Assembly: GCA_945889445.1 (NCBI GenBank)
Contig: CAMDBX010000045.1
Span: 1 to 32,697, forward strand
Origin: Rhizobium sp. Q54
GTDB taxonomy: Bacteria > Pseudomonadota > Alphaproteobacteria > Rhizobiales > Aestuariivirgaceae
Direction of reading: 5' to 3'
DNA: 32,697 nt
The notes beneath the pieces are model-generated. The model saw only the letters and a list, made by a program, of their open reading frames with translations, ran no database searches and had not been told where the DNA came from. A program made the position numbers and the translations under genes. Shown in pieces: positions 16,635-25,573 of this stretch. How positions within the stretch are numbered: position 1 is the first letter of the stretch; each line of letters opens with the position of its first letter.

Positions 16635-17243
16635 TCAAGCACGAGAGGCAAGAAGCCGCGCAACTCGGGCGCGCAGTTCCGGCAGCAAGTCTGCCGCGAA
16701 CCACGGGTTCCGCTTCAGCCAGCCGCTGTTGCGCCATGAGGGATGCGGCAGCGGGACGACTGGCGGTGCGAGGGCGAGCCCCGCCCGCCAGTTCCGTACC
16801 ACCGCGTCGACAGACCCTAGCCAAGCCTGCCCCATGTGCCAGCGCATGGCGTGGGCGCCAAGGCAGACCACGAGTTCAATCTGCGGCATCTCCGCCATCA
16901 GCACCGCCCGCCACGCCGGGGCGCATTCGGGCCGTGGCGGCAGGTCGCTGCCCTTGGCATCTAGCCCGGGAAAGCAAAGGCCCATGGGCAGGATGGCCAC
17001 GTGGCATGGGTTGTAGAAGGTTGTCTCGTCAATCCCCAGCCAGTCGCGCAGACGCACGCCGGATGGGTCGGTGAAGGGCTTGCCCGAGGCATGCACCCTC
17101 ACCCCCGGCGCCTGCCCCGCGATCAGGATGCGTGCCCGCTGCCCCGGCTGCAGCACTGGGCGCGGCTCATGCGGCAGGGGCCGTGCGGCCTCGGCACAGA
17201 TCCGACAGGCGCGAACCCTCGCGAGAAGGTCGTCGAGGCCCAT
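16635..17243 (-). CDS. Uracil-DNA glycosylase superfamily protein
   Basis: A 202-residue single-domain protein of the UDG superfamily. The catalytic-side motif GQAPGVRVHASGKPFTDPSG near residue 45 and the C-terminal LPHPSWRNSGW (the HPS loop that grips DNA) are present. CRIC near the N terminus is not matched by a full four-cysteine iron-sulfur set, so it is unlike the family 4 enzymes. Activity on uracil is inferred, not shown; some members of this clade are uncharacterised. The start is six bases after the cobT stop, placing it in the cobT transcript. Confidence 0.8.
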   Translation of the reverse strand: MGLDDLLARVRACRICAEAARPLPHEPRPVLQPGQRARILIAGQAPGVRVHASGKPFTDPSGVRLRDWLGIDETTFYNPCHVAILPMGLCFPGLDAKGSDLPPRPECAPAWRAVLMAEMPQIELVVCLGAHAMRWHMGQAWLGSVDAVVRNWRAGLALAPPVVPLPHPSWRNSGWLKRNPWFAADLLPELRARVARLLASRA

Positions 17244-17249
17244 CGCCGC

Positions 17250-18275
17250 CTAGTCGTCCTTGTTGCTGACGCCCGCCGAAGCGAAGGTGGCCATGCCGTT
17301 GTGCAAGTTTGCCGCCGCCTTGACGATGCCCGCCGCGAGGGCGGCGCCGGAGCCCTCGCCCAGCCGCATGTCGAGGGCAAGGATCGGCTTCAGGCCCAGT
17401 TTCTCCAGCAGACGGCGGTGCGCCGGCTCGGCCGAGAGGTGGCCTGCCACGCAGTGATCAAGCGCATCCGGCCGCAGGGCATGGAGAACGGCCGCTGCGG
17501 CGGTCGCCACATAGCCATCGAGGATCACCGGGATGCGCTGCAGCCGCGCCGCCAGCACGGCGCCCGCCATGGCCGCCAGTTCCCGCCCGCCGAGGCGGCG
17601 CAGCACTTCCAGCGGGTCGCCCAGATGCGCCTTGTGCAGCGCCACGGCGCGGCTGACGGCATCCGCCTTGCGCTTCAGACCGTCCGAGCCGACGCCGGTG
17701 CCGGGGCCAACCCAGTCCTGCGCCTCCCCGCCGAACAGACCGTTGCAGATCGCGGCTGCAATCGTTGTATTGCCGATCCCCATTTCGCCGACGCACAGGA
17801 TGTCGCAGCCCTCGGTCGCCTCCATGCCATAGGCCATGGTGGCGGCACATTCCGCCTCGTCCAGGGCGGCATCCTGGGTGATGTCGCGGGTGGGGCGTTC
17901 GAGCGCGAGCTCGAACACCTTGAGACCCAGGTCGAAGCTCTTGCAAATCTGGTTTACGGCGGCGCCGTCGCTCTGGAAGTTGGCGACCATCTGCATCGTC
18001 ACTTCCTGCGGGTAGGCGGCTACGCCTTGTGCAACAACACCATGGTTTCCGGCAAAAACAGCAACCACGACACGCTCGGCTTTCGGCGGATGCCGGCCCT
18101 GCCAGGCGCACAGCCATTCGGTCAGGTTTTCGAGGCGGCCCAGGGCCCCCGGGGGCTTGGTCAGCTGGCCCTCGCGCGCCCGGCAGGCGGCCACGGCGTC
18201 GTCGTCGGGACCGGGAATGTCCTTCACAAGGTTGCGAATATCGTCGAAGGGCAATCCCGTGGCGGCATTTGTCAT
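17250..18275 (-). CDS. cobT: Nicotinate-nucleotide--dimethylbenzimidazole phosphoribosyltransferase CobT
   Basis: A 341-residue enzyme that makes alpha-ribazole phosphate for the lower ligand of cobalamin. Family motifs are VAVFAGNHGVVAQGVAAYPQEVT, GEMGIGNTTIAAAI, GPGTGVGSDGLKRK, and the C-terminal LGEGSGA, whose Glu (Glu307) corresponds to the catalytic base. The length matches the family. AGGAG lies about 12 bases before the ATG. It diverges from cobS across 61 bases, so the last steps of cobalamin assembly are made from one locus. That gap is too short for a B12 riboswitch. Confidence 0.96.
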   Translation of the reverse strand: MTNAATGLPFDDIRNLVKDIPGPDDDAVAACRAREGQLTKPPGALGRLENLTEWLCAWQGRHPPKAERVVVAVFAGNHGVVAQGVAAYPQEVTMQMVANFQSDGAAVNQICKSFDLGLKVFELALERPTRDITQDAALDEAECAATMAYGMEATEGCDILCVGEMGIGNTTIAAAICNGLFGGEAQDWVGPGTGVGSDGLKRKADAVSRAVALHKAHLGDPLEVLRRLGGRELAAMAGAVLAARLQRIPVILDGYVATAAAAVLHALRPDALDHCVAGHLSAEPAHRRLLEKLGLKPILALDMRLGEGSGAALAAGIVKAAANLHNGMATFASAGVSNKDD

Positions 18276-18336
18276 TTGTAAAAAAGGCTCCTATTTCTAG
18301 GGCATATCACTACAGGATTCGGGACAGCCACACACC

Positions 18337-19155
18337 ATGAGCGACGCGTTCGAGCCTCGCAGCGTACACCGGGGCCGCTTCCGGCCGTTTGCGTCATTCC
18401 TCATGGCGTTGCGCTTCCTTACCCGCATGCCGGTGCCCTTCGTGAGAACGGTTGATCCGCCGCCGCTGAAGGATTCCATGTGGATGTTCCCGGTGGTCGG
18501 GGCGTTTGTGGGAACGATTACGGGCGCGGCGCTGATGCTTGCCCACGTCGCCCGCCTGCCCGAGCTGTTCTGCGCCCTCTTCGCGCTGGCGATCACCGCC
18601 ATGCTCACCGGTGCCTTCCACGAGGACGGCCTGGCCGATGTGGCGGATGGCTTCGGCGGCGGCAACACCCGCGAGGAACGCCTTGAAATCATGAAGGATA
18701 GCCGGATCGGCGCCTATGGCACGCTGACCCTCATCCTCACCGTCATGGCGCGCGCCTCGCTGCTGATGGCGCTGCTCGCGCTGTCGCCGCTGGCCGCCAT
18801 CGTGCTGGTGGCGGGTGCTGCGGCCTTCTCGAGATCGCTGATGGTCGACCTGCTGTGGGCCACCCGACCGGCCCGGTCCAATGGCCTGTCGGTGCTGGCC
18901 GGGCAACCCGGCCGCAACACCACGCTGCTGGCGCTGGCCATCGGCGGGTTGTTCGCCGGGATCGGCGGCAGCGTGGTGCTGTCGCCCGAGGCCGGCATCC
19001 TGGCGCTGGTGGCGGGCGGATTGGCGCTGGCCATGGTGCGGGCGCTGGCCATGCGCAAGATCGGCGGGCAGACCGGCGACGTTTGCGGGGCCGGCCAGGT
19101 GATGGCGGAAACGGCCATGCTGGCAGTCTATGCCGCCGCCGTGGCATTCCGATAA
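18337..19155 (+). CDS. cobS: Adenosylcobinamide-GDP ribazoletransferase CobS
   Basis: A 272-residue inner-membrane enzyme that joins adenosylcobinamide-GDP with alpha-ribazole, the final assembly step of cobalamin. Diagnostic motifs are LRFLTRMPVP near the N terminus and FHEDGLADVADGFGGGNTREERLEIMKDSRIGAYG (about residues 90-125), followed by several membrane helices. The product of the divergent CobT feeds its reaction. An N-terminal extension of about 25 basic residues precedes the first motif. DUF1289 follows after 48 bases on the same strand. Confidence 0.96.
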   Translation: MSDAFEPRSVHRGRFRPFASFLMALRFLTRMPVPFVRTVDPPPLKDSMWMFPVVGAFVGTITGAALMLAHVARLPELFCALFALAITAMLTGAFHEDGLADVADGFGGGNTREERLEIMKDSRIGAYGTLTLILTVMARASLLMALLALSPLAAIVLVAGAAAFSRSLMVDLLWATRPARSNGLSVLAGQPGRNTTLLALAIGGLFAGIGGSVVLSPEAGILALVAGGLALAMVRALAMRKIGGQTGDVCGAGQVMAETAMLAVYAAAVAFR

Positions 19156-19387
19156 ACCGCCGTTTTTGAACTACCTTTCAGCACGGGCCGCACTATCCTC
19201 GGGATGATGAACGCGCCTTACACACCCGCCATCGAGACGCCCTGCGTCAAGATCTGCGTCGTCGATCCGGAGACCGGTTTCTGCATCGGTTGCGGCCGGA
19301 CCCGCATGGAAATTGGCGGCTGGCTTGGCATGTCAGCCGACGAACGGCGCACCGTGATGGCGGAACTTCCCGAGCGCGTGGAAGGAC

Positions 19388-20434
<1,047 letters not shown>

Positions 20435-20559
20435 CAGAGTCTTATAGGTCTACAAACCGACGATCGACGGTGGCGAATGCGGTCCGGGTTGAAGCCGGTT
20501 GCCGATGCTTTGCAAGCAATTCGCAAGCGGATCGGCACGCCTGCCACCCTCGTGAAAGG

Positions 20560-20685
20560 ATGAGCCACACATGGCATCTATCTTCGAAAGCCGCAACGTT
20601 CCTTGGAGTGGCGGCCGCCCTTGCCACGATAGCTGCAACGATGGCCTTTGCCGGACTGGCCCAGATTGCCATCCCGCTCCCATGA
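20560..20685 (+). CDS. Possible 41-residue membrane peptide
   Basis: A short open frame, MSHTWHLSSK followed by a single hydrophobic segment rich in Ala, Leu and Ile and ending IAIPLP. It begins 72 bases before the end of the gap and is read in the same direction as the metal-handling genes that follow. GAAAGG touches the ATG, which is closer than ideal, so translation is uncertain. I recognise no family. It could equally be a leader peptide or a chance frame. Confidence 0.35.
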   Translation: MSHTWHLSSKAATFLGVAAALATIAATMAFAGLAQIAIPLP

Positions 20686-20756
20686 ACGCGTCCGCGCGGC
20701 CATCCACAATTCTGCCGGAAAGGTCCACTTAACCGTCCGCTGCGCAAAGAGGTGGC

Positions 20757-21239
20757 ATGACGGCAGCAAATACAGCGCAAATCGGCGGGACGGCATCCCG
20801 ACGCGGGTGGGATCCCGCGATGGCGGTCGAGACGTTGCGCGTGTTGCTTCCGGCCCTGCTGTTGCAGATTTGCAGCCTCGTGGCTTGCCGCAGGGTGATT
20901 GTGTCGGCCATCGCTGTCGGGCTGCTTCTGGCGCCACTGCCTGCGGGTTTCGCCCATGAGCGGCTGGACCTGGCCGGACTGGCCGATGTCGCCGCAATGG
21001 AGGCATCCGAGCACGGGCAAAGCCATGATGACGAGGAGACCGGCGACACTTCGGCCGGCCACTCACACAGCGGCCATGATCCAGCTGACCATTCGCACCA
21101 GCCTGCCTTTCTTGCCGCCAGCGTGAGCCATTGGGTGCTCCCCTTGCCGCAGCGCTGGCCCACACTCTGGAACAGCTCGACCGACCAAGCCGCCGGGACC
21201 GGAATCGAACGACCGCCGAAGCGGATGATGTCGGCCTGA
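20757..21239 (+). CDS. Secreted or membrane-anchored histidine-rich protein (probable metal binder)
   Basis: A 160-residue protein with two adjoining hydrophobic stretches (residues about 28-45 and 46-65), the second ending in PAGFAHE like a signal-peptide cleavage site. The mature part holds a His/Asp/Glu-rich run, with HGQSHDDEE and then GHSHSGHDPADHSHQ, and ends in ERPPKRM. Proteins with an HxPADHSH segment and an ERPP/DRPP ending occur beside HupE/UreJ genes, from memory. Periplasmic metal binding is inferred from the histidines and from the neighbouring HupE-like permease. AAAGAGG five bases before the ATG supports the start. Confidence 0.65.
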   Translation: MTAANTAQIGGTASRRGWDPAMAVETLRVLLPALLLQICSLVACRRVIVSAIAVGLLLAPLPAGFAHERLDLAGLADVAAMEASEHGQSHDDEETGDTSAGHSHSGHDPADHSHQPAFLAASVSHWVLPLPQRWPTLWNSSTDQAAGTGIERPPKRMMSA

Positions 21240-21289
21240 CATCGCTGGGCCACGCATGGCCCGATCAACAGACAAGCTGAGACATTTCC

Positions 21290-22024
21290 ATGAACCTGCC
21301 TCCCGACCGGGGCGGCTCTCGCCTCCATATCGCAGGCGCGCGGCCGGCCCTGACCATCCTGTCAACGTTCCTCTTCCTCGTGGCGCTCGCCACTGCCGCA
21401 CTGGCGCATGCCGTGGCCGAAGGCGACAAGGGCTATATCCAGGAGATCACTGGGGTCAACATCCTGCCGTTCATCTACCTGGGCGCCAAGCACATGGTGA
21501 CCGGCTATGACCACATCCTGTTCCTGTTTGGCGTCATCTTCTTCCTCTACAGGCTCAAGGACGTCGGGCTCTATGTGAGCCTCTTCGCGCTCGGCCACTC
21601 GATTACGATGCTGCTTGGCGTCTACTTCAACATCGGCATCAACAGCTACCTGATCGACGCCATCATCGGCCTCTCCGTCGTCTACAAGGCGATGGACAAT
21701 CTGGGCGCCTTCCAGAGCTGGTTCGGCTTCCAACCCAACACCAAGGCGGCGACCATCATCTTCGGCTTCTGCCATGGCTTCGGGCTTTCGTCGAAGATCA
21801 TCGAGTACAACATCTCGCCCGACGGACTGGTCCCCAACCTCCTCGCCTTCAATGTGGGCGTCGAGATCGGGCAGCTCCTCGCCCTGTCACTGATCCTCAT
21901 CGTCATGGGATTCTGGCGTCGGCGCGAAAGCTTCTGGCGGCATGCCTATGCCGCCAACGTTGCCATGATGGCTGCAGGCTTCGTGCTCATCGGCTACCAG
22001 CTCACCGGCTATTTCGCTTCCTAG
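21290..22024 (+). CDS. HupE/UreJ-family membrane protein
   Basis: A 244-residue protein with an N-terminal signal-like segment (cleavage likely at ALA-HAVAEG) and about six membrane helices. The core has the HupE/UreJ pattern YLGAKHMVTGYDHILFLFGVIFF with His and Asp, SLFALGHSITML, and IFGFCHGFGLSSKI. Characterised relatives admit nickel to cells for hydrogenase or urease. Neither enzyme is encoded here, and this longer variant sits between a histidine-rich protein and an anchor protein, so the metal and direction of transport are open. Confidence 0.85.
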   Translation: MNLPPDRGGSRLHIAGARPALTILSTFLFLVALATAALAHAVAEGDKGYIQEITGVNILPFIYLGAKHMVTGYDHILFLFGVIFFLYRLKDVGLYVSLFALGHSITMLLGVYFNIGINSYLIDAIIGLSVVYKAMDNLGAFQSWFGFQPNTKAATIIFGFCHGFGLSSKIIEYNISPDGLVPNLLAFNVGVEIGQLLALSLILIVMGFWRRRESFWRHAYAANVAMMAAGFVLIGYQLTGYFAS

Positions 22025-22043
22025 TCATTCGGAGACCCTTCAC

Positions 22044-22919
22044 ATGTACAATGCCAATCGCCCCAAGATTTCGGAGCTTCCCTCGCCTGCACGCCTGCTG
22101 CGCTCGACGCTGATCGCGGCTGTCGGGGCGGCGGCCATTCTCGTCGCCGTCGTTCTGCCTGCGGAATACGGCATCGATCCCACGGGTGCCGGGCGCGTGC
22201 TTGGCCTCACGAAGATGGGAGAAATCAAGACGGAACTCGCCGCCGAGGCCGCAGCAGACCGCGCAGGCACAGACGCAGCCAGCGCCACCACGGCCACAGT
22301 CGCACCCGCACCCGACCTGTCAGGTCTCTACCGGCGCATCGACGCGCTGGAACTGGCCGTGCGTGAACTCAGCAGCACGCTCGAGGCTGCCAAGACTGCG
22401 AGCGTGACGGCCGCAACGGAAGCTCAGATCGACGCGAGCGCACAGTCCGCAGTCGCTTCAACCGTGGCAGTACAGCCGGAGTCCTCCGGCACCGTGCCTG
22501 CAGAAGCACCTGCTGAAACCAGCTCTGCCGCCGTCTCCGATGGCATGGCGGAAGCCACGAGCGACGTTGACACCTCGTCTGTGCCCGCAGCTGAGCAGCC
22601 AAAGCGGGATCAGGCCAGGTTCACCCTCAACCCTAGTCAGGGCATCGAGATCAAGCTGGCCATGAAGAAGGGCGCAAAGGCAAACTTTGCCTGGTCAACC
22701 GAGGGCGGACCCGTGAACTTCGACACCCACGGCGATGGCGCTGGCGAGCTCAAGATCAGCTATGAAAAGGGCCGTGGCGTCCAGGCAGACGAAGGCACGA
22801 TCATTGCAGAGTTCGATGGCAATCATGGATGGTTCTGGCGCAATCGCGGCAAGGAGCCCGTGACGCTTACGCTCCGCACGGCAGGCGATTACGCTGCGAT
22901 CAAGGGCATCCCGAACTGA
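22044..22919 (+). CDS. Transmembrane anchor protein (HupE-associated)
   Basis: A 291-residue protein. A conserved N terminus (MYNANRPKISELPSPARLLRST) leads into one membrane helix (residues about 24-42) and then PAEYGIDPTGAGRVLGLTKMGEIKTEL, a sequence I recall as hallmark of proteins annotated only as transmembrane anchor protein next to HupE/UreJ genes. A long Ala/Glu/Thr-rich linker with a short coiled-coil-like part follows, then a C-terminal globular domain (IEIKLAMKKGAKANFAWSTEGGPVNFDTHGDG through GNHGWFWRNRGKEPVTLTLRTAGDY) that is probably periplasmic. No activity is known. It starts 20 bases after the HupE-like stop. Confidence 0.8.
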   Translation: MYNANRPKISELPSPARLLRSTLIAAVGAAAILVAVVLPAEYGIDPTGAGRVLGLTKMGEIKTELAAEAAADRAGTDAASATTATVAPAPDLSGLYRRIDALELAVRELSSTLEAAKTASVTAATEAQIDASAQSAVASTVAVQPESSGTVPAEAPAETSSAAVSDGMAEATSDVDTSSVPAAEQPKRDQARFTLNPSQGIEIKLAMKKGAKANFAWSTEGGPVNFDTHGDGAGELKISYEKGRGVQADEGTIIAEFDGNHGWFWRNRGKEPVTLTLRTAGDYAAIKGIPN

Positions 22920-22930
22920 TGCACAACACT

Positions 22931-22958
22931 GCGGGAGGGCAGCACTCTGCCCTCCTGC
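22931..22958. terminator. Strong hairpin after the anchor gene
   Basis: GCGGGAGGGCA (22931-22941) pairs with TGCCCTCCTGC (22948-22958), ten Watson-Crick pairs and one G-T, around a six-base loop. It begins 12 bases after the anchor gene stop and 30 bases before the next gene. No T tract follows, so it could be a weak terminator or a processing/attenuation element that lowers expression of the YqaA-like gene. Confidence 0.45.
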
Positions 22959-22988
22959 GCTGCAGATAAGGCGTGCTACGCATCAAAG

Positions 22989-23426
22989 ATGGACATACTT
23001 CTCGCTTATGCCGGGCTCTTCGCGGCGGCATTTCTGGCCGCGACACTTCTGCCGGCGCAGTCGGAAGCCGTGCTTGTCGCATTGTTGTTCACGGACCGCT
23101 ATTCGGTCCTCATGCTGCTGGCTGTTGCAAGTGCCGGAAATGTTCTCGGCTCTTGCGTCAACTATTGGGTGGGCCGCCTTCTCGCCGGCACGCGCCACTT
23201 CCATCGGCTTGTGAGCGAACGCCAACTCGGCCATGCGGAAGCGTGGTATCGCCGATACGGCCGCTGGTCCCTGCTGGCCAGTTGGGTGCCGCTGATCGGC
23301 GACCCACTCACGGCAGTTGCCGGCACGTTGCGCGAGCCGTTCGCCAGCTTTCTTGTACTGGTCACGATTGCCAAGGTGGGGCGCTATCTGGTGCTGATCG
23401 GAGCCCAGCAAGCATGGTTTTCATGA
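22989..23426 (+). CDS. YqaA/DedA (SNARE-associated/VTT)-like membrane protein
   Basis: A 145-residue protein with about four membrane segments. The segment AGNVLGSCVNYWVGR and the following WYRRYGRWSLLASWVPLIGDPLTAVAGTLR match the VTT/DedA-superfamily core, with the conserved Gly, Arg and Pro-x-x-Gly-Asp pattern of the short YqaA type. DedA-superfamily proteins move or flip lipids and support envelope homeostasis; YqaA members are uncharacterised. No clear ribosome binding site precedes ATG 22989. It may belong to the metal-handling cluster or simply follow it. Confidence 0.8.
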   Translation: MDILLAYAGLFAAAFLAATLLPAQSEAVLVALLFTDRYSVLMLLAVASAGNVLGSCVNYWVGRLLAGTRHFHRLVSERQLGHAEAWYRRYGRWSLLASWVPLIGDPLTAVAGTLREPFASFLVLVTIAKVGRYLVLIGAQQAWFS

Positions 23427-23565
23427 TCCACATGCTTGCCCGCAGCCCCCGAAGAGACGTTGGCTTCCGCGCATCTGCAAGTGTCTCTGCCCTGACCAGT
23501 TCGCCGCATTCACCACCTCTTCAGGGCGAGACCCGCCGTGACGGCGGCGCTGCCCAAGGCATGGT

Positions 23566-24570
23566 TCAATAATTCGTCCAGCCGCCGTCGGTGGGGAAGA
23601 CGCCGCCGGTGAAGTTGGAGGCTTCGGGCGAGAGCAGGAAGAGGATCATCGCCACCTGCTCGGCGACCGTCGACGGGCGGTGCTGCGGATCCGTCCAGGC
23701 GAGGATGCTCTGGGTCTTGATGCTGCCCATCGAGGGCCCCGTGGAGGCCTTGCGCGAGGCGGCGACGAGGGCACCCGCGCGCGCGACCATCGGCGTATCG
23801 GTCGCGGCCATGTTCACCGAGTTCACCCGGATGCCATAGGGCGCATAGTCGATGGCGGCGTTGCGGGTGAGGCCGTTGACCGCGTGCTTGCTCGCCACAT
23901 AGGCAGGGTTTCCGGAGAGCCCCGTGAGCCCCGCAATCGAGCCGACGTTGACGATGGCGCCGCCCTTCAGCTGGGCGACGAGCTGCTTCAGCTGGGCGCG
24001 CATCATCAGGAAGGTGCCGAGCGCATTGGTGTGGAAGACCTTGCTCCAGTATTCCTCCGTCGCCTCGTGGATCGGGGCGAAGACCAGCGGCTTCTGGGCC
24101 TCGTAGTCGACGGGGTCGCCGGAGAACACGCCGTCCATCACGCCCGCATTGTTGACGGCGCCATCAAGCCGGCCGAAGCTGGCGATTGCCGCCGCCACCG
24201 CCGCATCCGCCGTCGCGGCCTCGCCGATGTCGCCATGGACGAAAACGCTTCTGCCGCCGCCTGCGCGGATCTCCGCATCGGTGGCCTCTCCCATGTCCTT
24301 GATCCAGTCGACGCCGACGACATTGGCGCCCTCACGCGCCAGCCTCAGCGCCACACCCTTGCCAATGCCGCGCGCCGAGCCGGTGACGAGAATGGTCTTG
24401 CCCGCGAAGCGCCCGGCGATGAAGGCAGCGGGATCAGGCGGGGCAATTTCCACCAGCGCATTGCCGCCTGCTGTCGCACTGCCCGTCTGCGCTGCCGCCG
24501 GCACCGCGCCCGCCACCGATGCAGCCGCCGCGAGGGTGCCCGCAGCCTTGATCACGTCACGTCGTTCCAT
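23566..24570 (-). CDS. SDR-family oxidoreductase with a Tat-like signal peptide
   Basis: A 334-residue short-chain dehydrogenase. The nucleotide-binding TGSARGIG (residues 63-70), Asp88 at the end of strand 2 (pointing to NAD rather than NADP), NNAG (140-143), and the catalytic Ser211, Tyr224 and Lys228 are all present, so the enzyme looks active. Unusually, the first 28 residues read MERRDVIKAAG plus an alanine-rich hydrophobic run ending AAA, like a twin-arginine signal, followed by a linker of about 30 residues. Export of a folded, cofactor-loaded SDR is implied but not proven. The substrate is unknown. The gene stands alone, convergent to the YqaA-like gene. Confidence 0.88.
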   Translation of the reverse strand: MERRDVIKAAGTLAAAASVAGAVPAAAQTGSATAGGNALVEIAPPDPAAFIAGRFAGKTILVTGSARGIGKGVALRLAREGANVVGVDWIKDMGEATDAEIRAGGGRSVFVHGDIGEAATADAAVAAAIASFGRLDGAVNNAGVMDGVFSGDPVDYEAQKPLVFAPIHEATEEYWSKVFHTNALGTFLMMRAQLKQLVAQLKGGAIVNVGSIAGLTGLSGNPAYVASKHAVNGLTRNAAIDYAPYGIRVNSVNMAATDTPMVARAGALVAASRKASTGPSMGSIKTQSILAWTDPQHRPSTVAEQVAMILFLLSPEASNFTGGVFPTDGGWTNY

Positions 24571-24948
24571 GGTGGTCTCTCTTTCTGTCAGTGGCGCGTG
24601 TGCGGGCGGTTGAAAGGGTCTGCCCCGTGAGGTTGGACGATTCGGACGGCAGCGGGAACAAGGTCATCGCCGCCTGCAGGGCCGCAGCGGGCCCAGCGGA
24701 TCACGAGGCGACGAAACGTCGTGATGTGCTGATGATGTCGATAGTCCGTTGACGGCTAATATTTTACTGTTTTATTCCACATGTTTATGACTTCTCTGAC
24801 GAACCCCTGAAAGAGCCGCCCTTGCCGGAACTGCAATTTCGCCGCACAGATGACCTTGATGCCGCGGTGCCGGGCAACGGCAACTGGACGGCGCCGAAGG
24901 GGCGTGCTCCAAGTCACCGGCGGGGCGCTTTGTGCCCCCTGAATACCG
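24571..24948. other. Non-coding gap of 378 bases with an AT-rich core
   Basis: No protein-like frame is visible here on either strand. The stretch 24740-24790 is clearly richer in A and T than the rest of the window and is the likely promoter area for the plus-strand membrane protein gene. The remainder, upstream of the SDR gene, shows no repeat or RNA that I can name. Confidence 0.6.
24749..24777 (+). promoter_or_regulatory. Candidate sigma-70-type promoter
   Basis: TTGACG at 24749-24754 is a near-consensus -35 box; 17 bases later TTATTC (24772-24777) is a poor but possible -10 box. It lies in the AT-rich core of the gap, about 170 bases before the uncharacterised membrane protein gene. The call is tentative because the -10 match is weak. 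Confidence 0.3.
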
Positions 24949-25488
24949 ATGATGAAACGGGATGGCCCAGTGATCGAAATCAAGCTGAACACGCCGGAGC
25001 AGCTTCTGAACTCCTTCGATCCGTCTCCCTTTCACAGTCGCGATCTGGATGACAGGGCTGCCGACTACATCATCGACAGTGCGGAGGAATCGGATTCGGG
25101 TGGACCGCTGCTGCTGGTCATCGAGCTTCCCGGCGAGCAGGCAACCCGTGACCTGTCGATGGATCTGCCTGTGGCCCTGCACAATTCATTTGGCTTTCGC
25201 GCGCGCCAGGCCCGCCTTCAGTTGCGGGAGCAATTCCGGCTCGGCCGGTTGTCACTTGCCATCGGGCTGGGGGTTCTGGGGCTTTGCACCCTCGTCATCC
25301 ACCTGCTTGAACTCTCGGTTGCGCAGTCGACCTTCGCGCAGATGGCTGAACAGGGCCTGTTCATTCTGGGTTGGGTGGCGCTGTGGCGGCCACTCGAGAT
25401 CTTCCTGTACGACTGGTGGCCACTGGCGCGGCGGATCCGTCTGCTTGAGCGCCTCTCCGCCGCGACTGTCGAGATCAGGTCACGCTGA
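24949..25488 (+). CDS. Conserved two-helix membrane protein of unknown function
   Basis: A 179-residue protein of a family I recall as widespread but unnamed. The N-terminal part is cytoplasmic (VIEIKLNTPEQLLNSFDPSPFHSRDLDDRAADYIIDSAEE, then a strand-rich piece ending LPVALHNSFGFRARQ). Two membrane helices follow (about 100-122 and 130-150), and the C-terminal signature is ALWRPLEIFLYDWWPLARR. No enzyme motif is visible. Two adjacent ATGs (24949, 24952) and a GTG at 24970, which begins exactly at the conserved VIEIKL, are possible starts. Confidence 0.75.
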   Translation: MMKRDGPVIEIKLNTPEQLLNSFDPSPFHSRDLDDRAADYIIDSAEESDSGGPLLLVIELPGEQATRDLSMDLPVALHNSFGFRARQARLQLREQFRLGRLSLAIGLGVLGLCTLVIHLLELSVAQSTFAQMAEQGLFILGWVALWRPLEIFLYDWWPLARRIRLLERLSAATVEIRSR

Positions 25489-25573
25489 CCTTACGGCGCG
25501 TTCACGGGCGGCAAGGCAGACCGGCGGGCTGCCGCGGCAACACACAGTTTCCGGCCCACAAAGCTCCGCAGCG

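Noticed and set aside
18276-18336. Possible cobalamin riboswitch between cobT and cobS
   Set aside because: The gap is only 61 bases, too short for the aptamer, and I see no B12-box-like sequence.
20507-20519. TGCTT-TGC-AAGCA palindrome upstream of the metal cluster
   Set aside because: Five-base arms and no match to a metal-regulator box I know; likely chance.
23533-23547. CCGCCG-TGA-CGGCGG hairpin between the YqaA-like and SDR genes
   Set aside because: It is perfect but only six pairs, with no T tract and imperfect extension. In DNA of this GC content it is not distinctive enough to list as a terminator.
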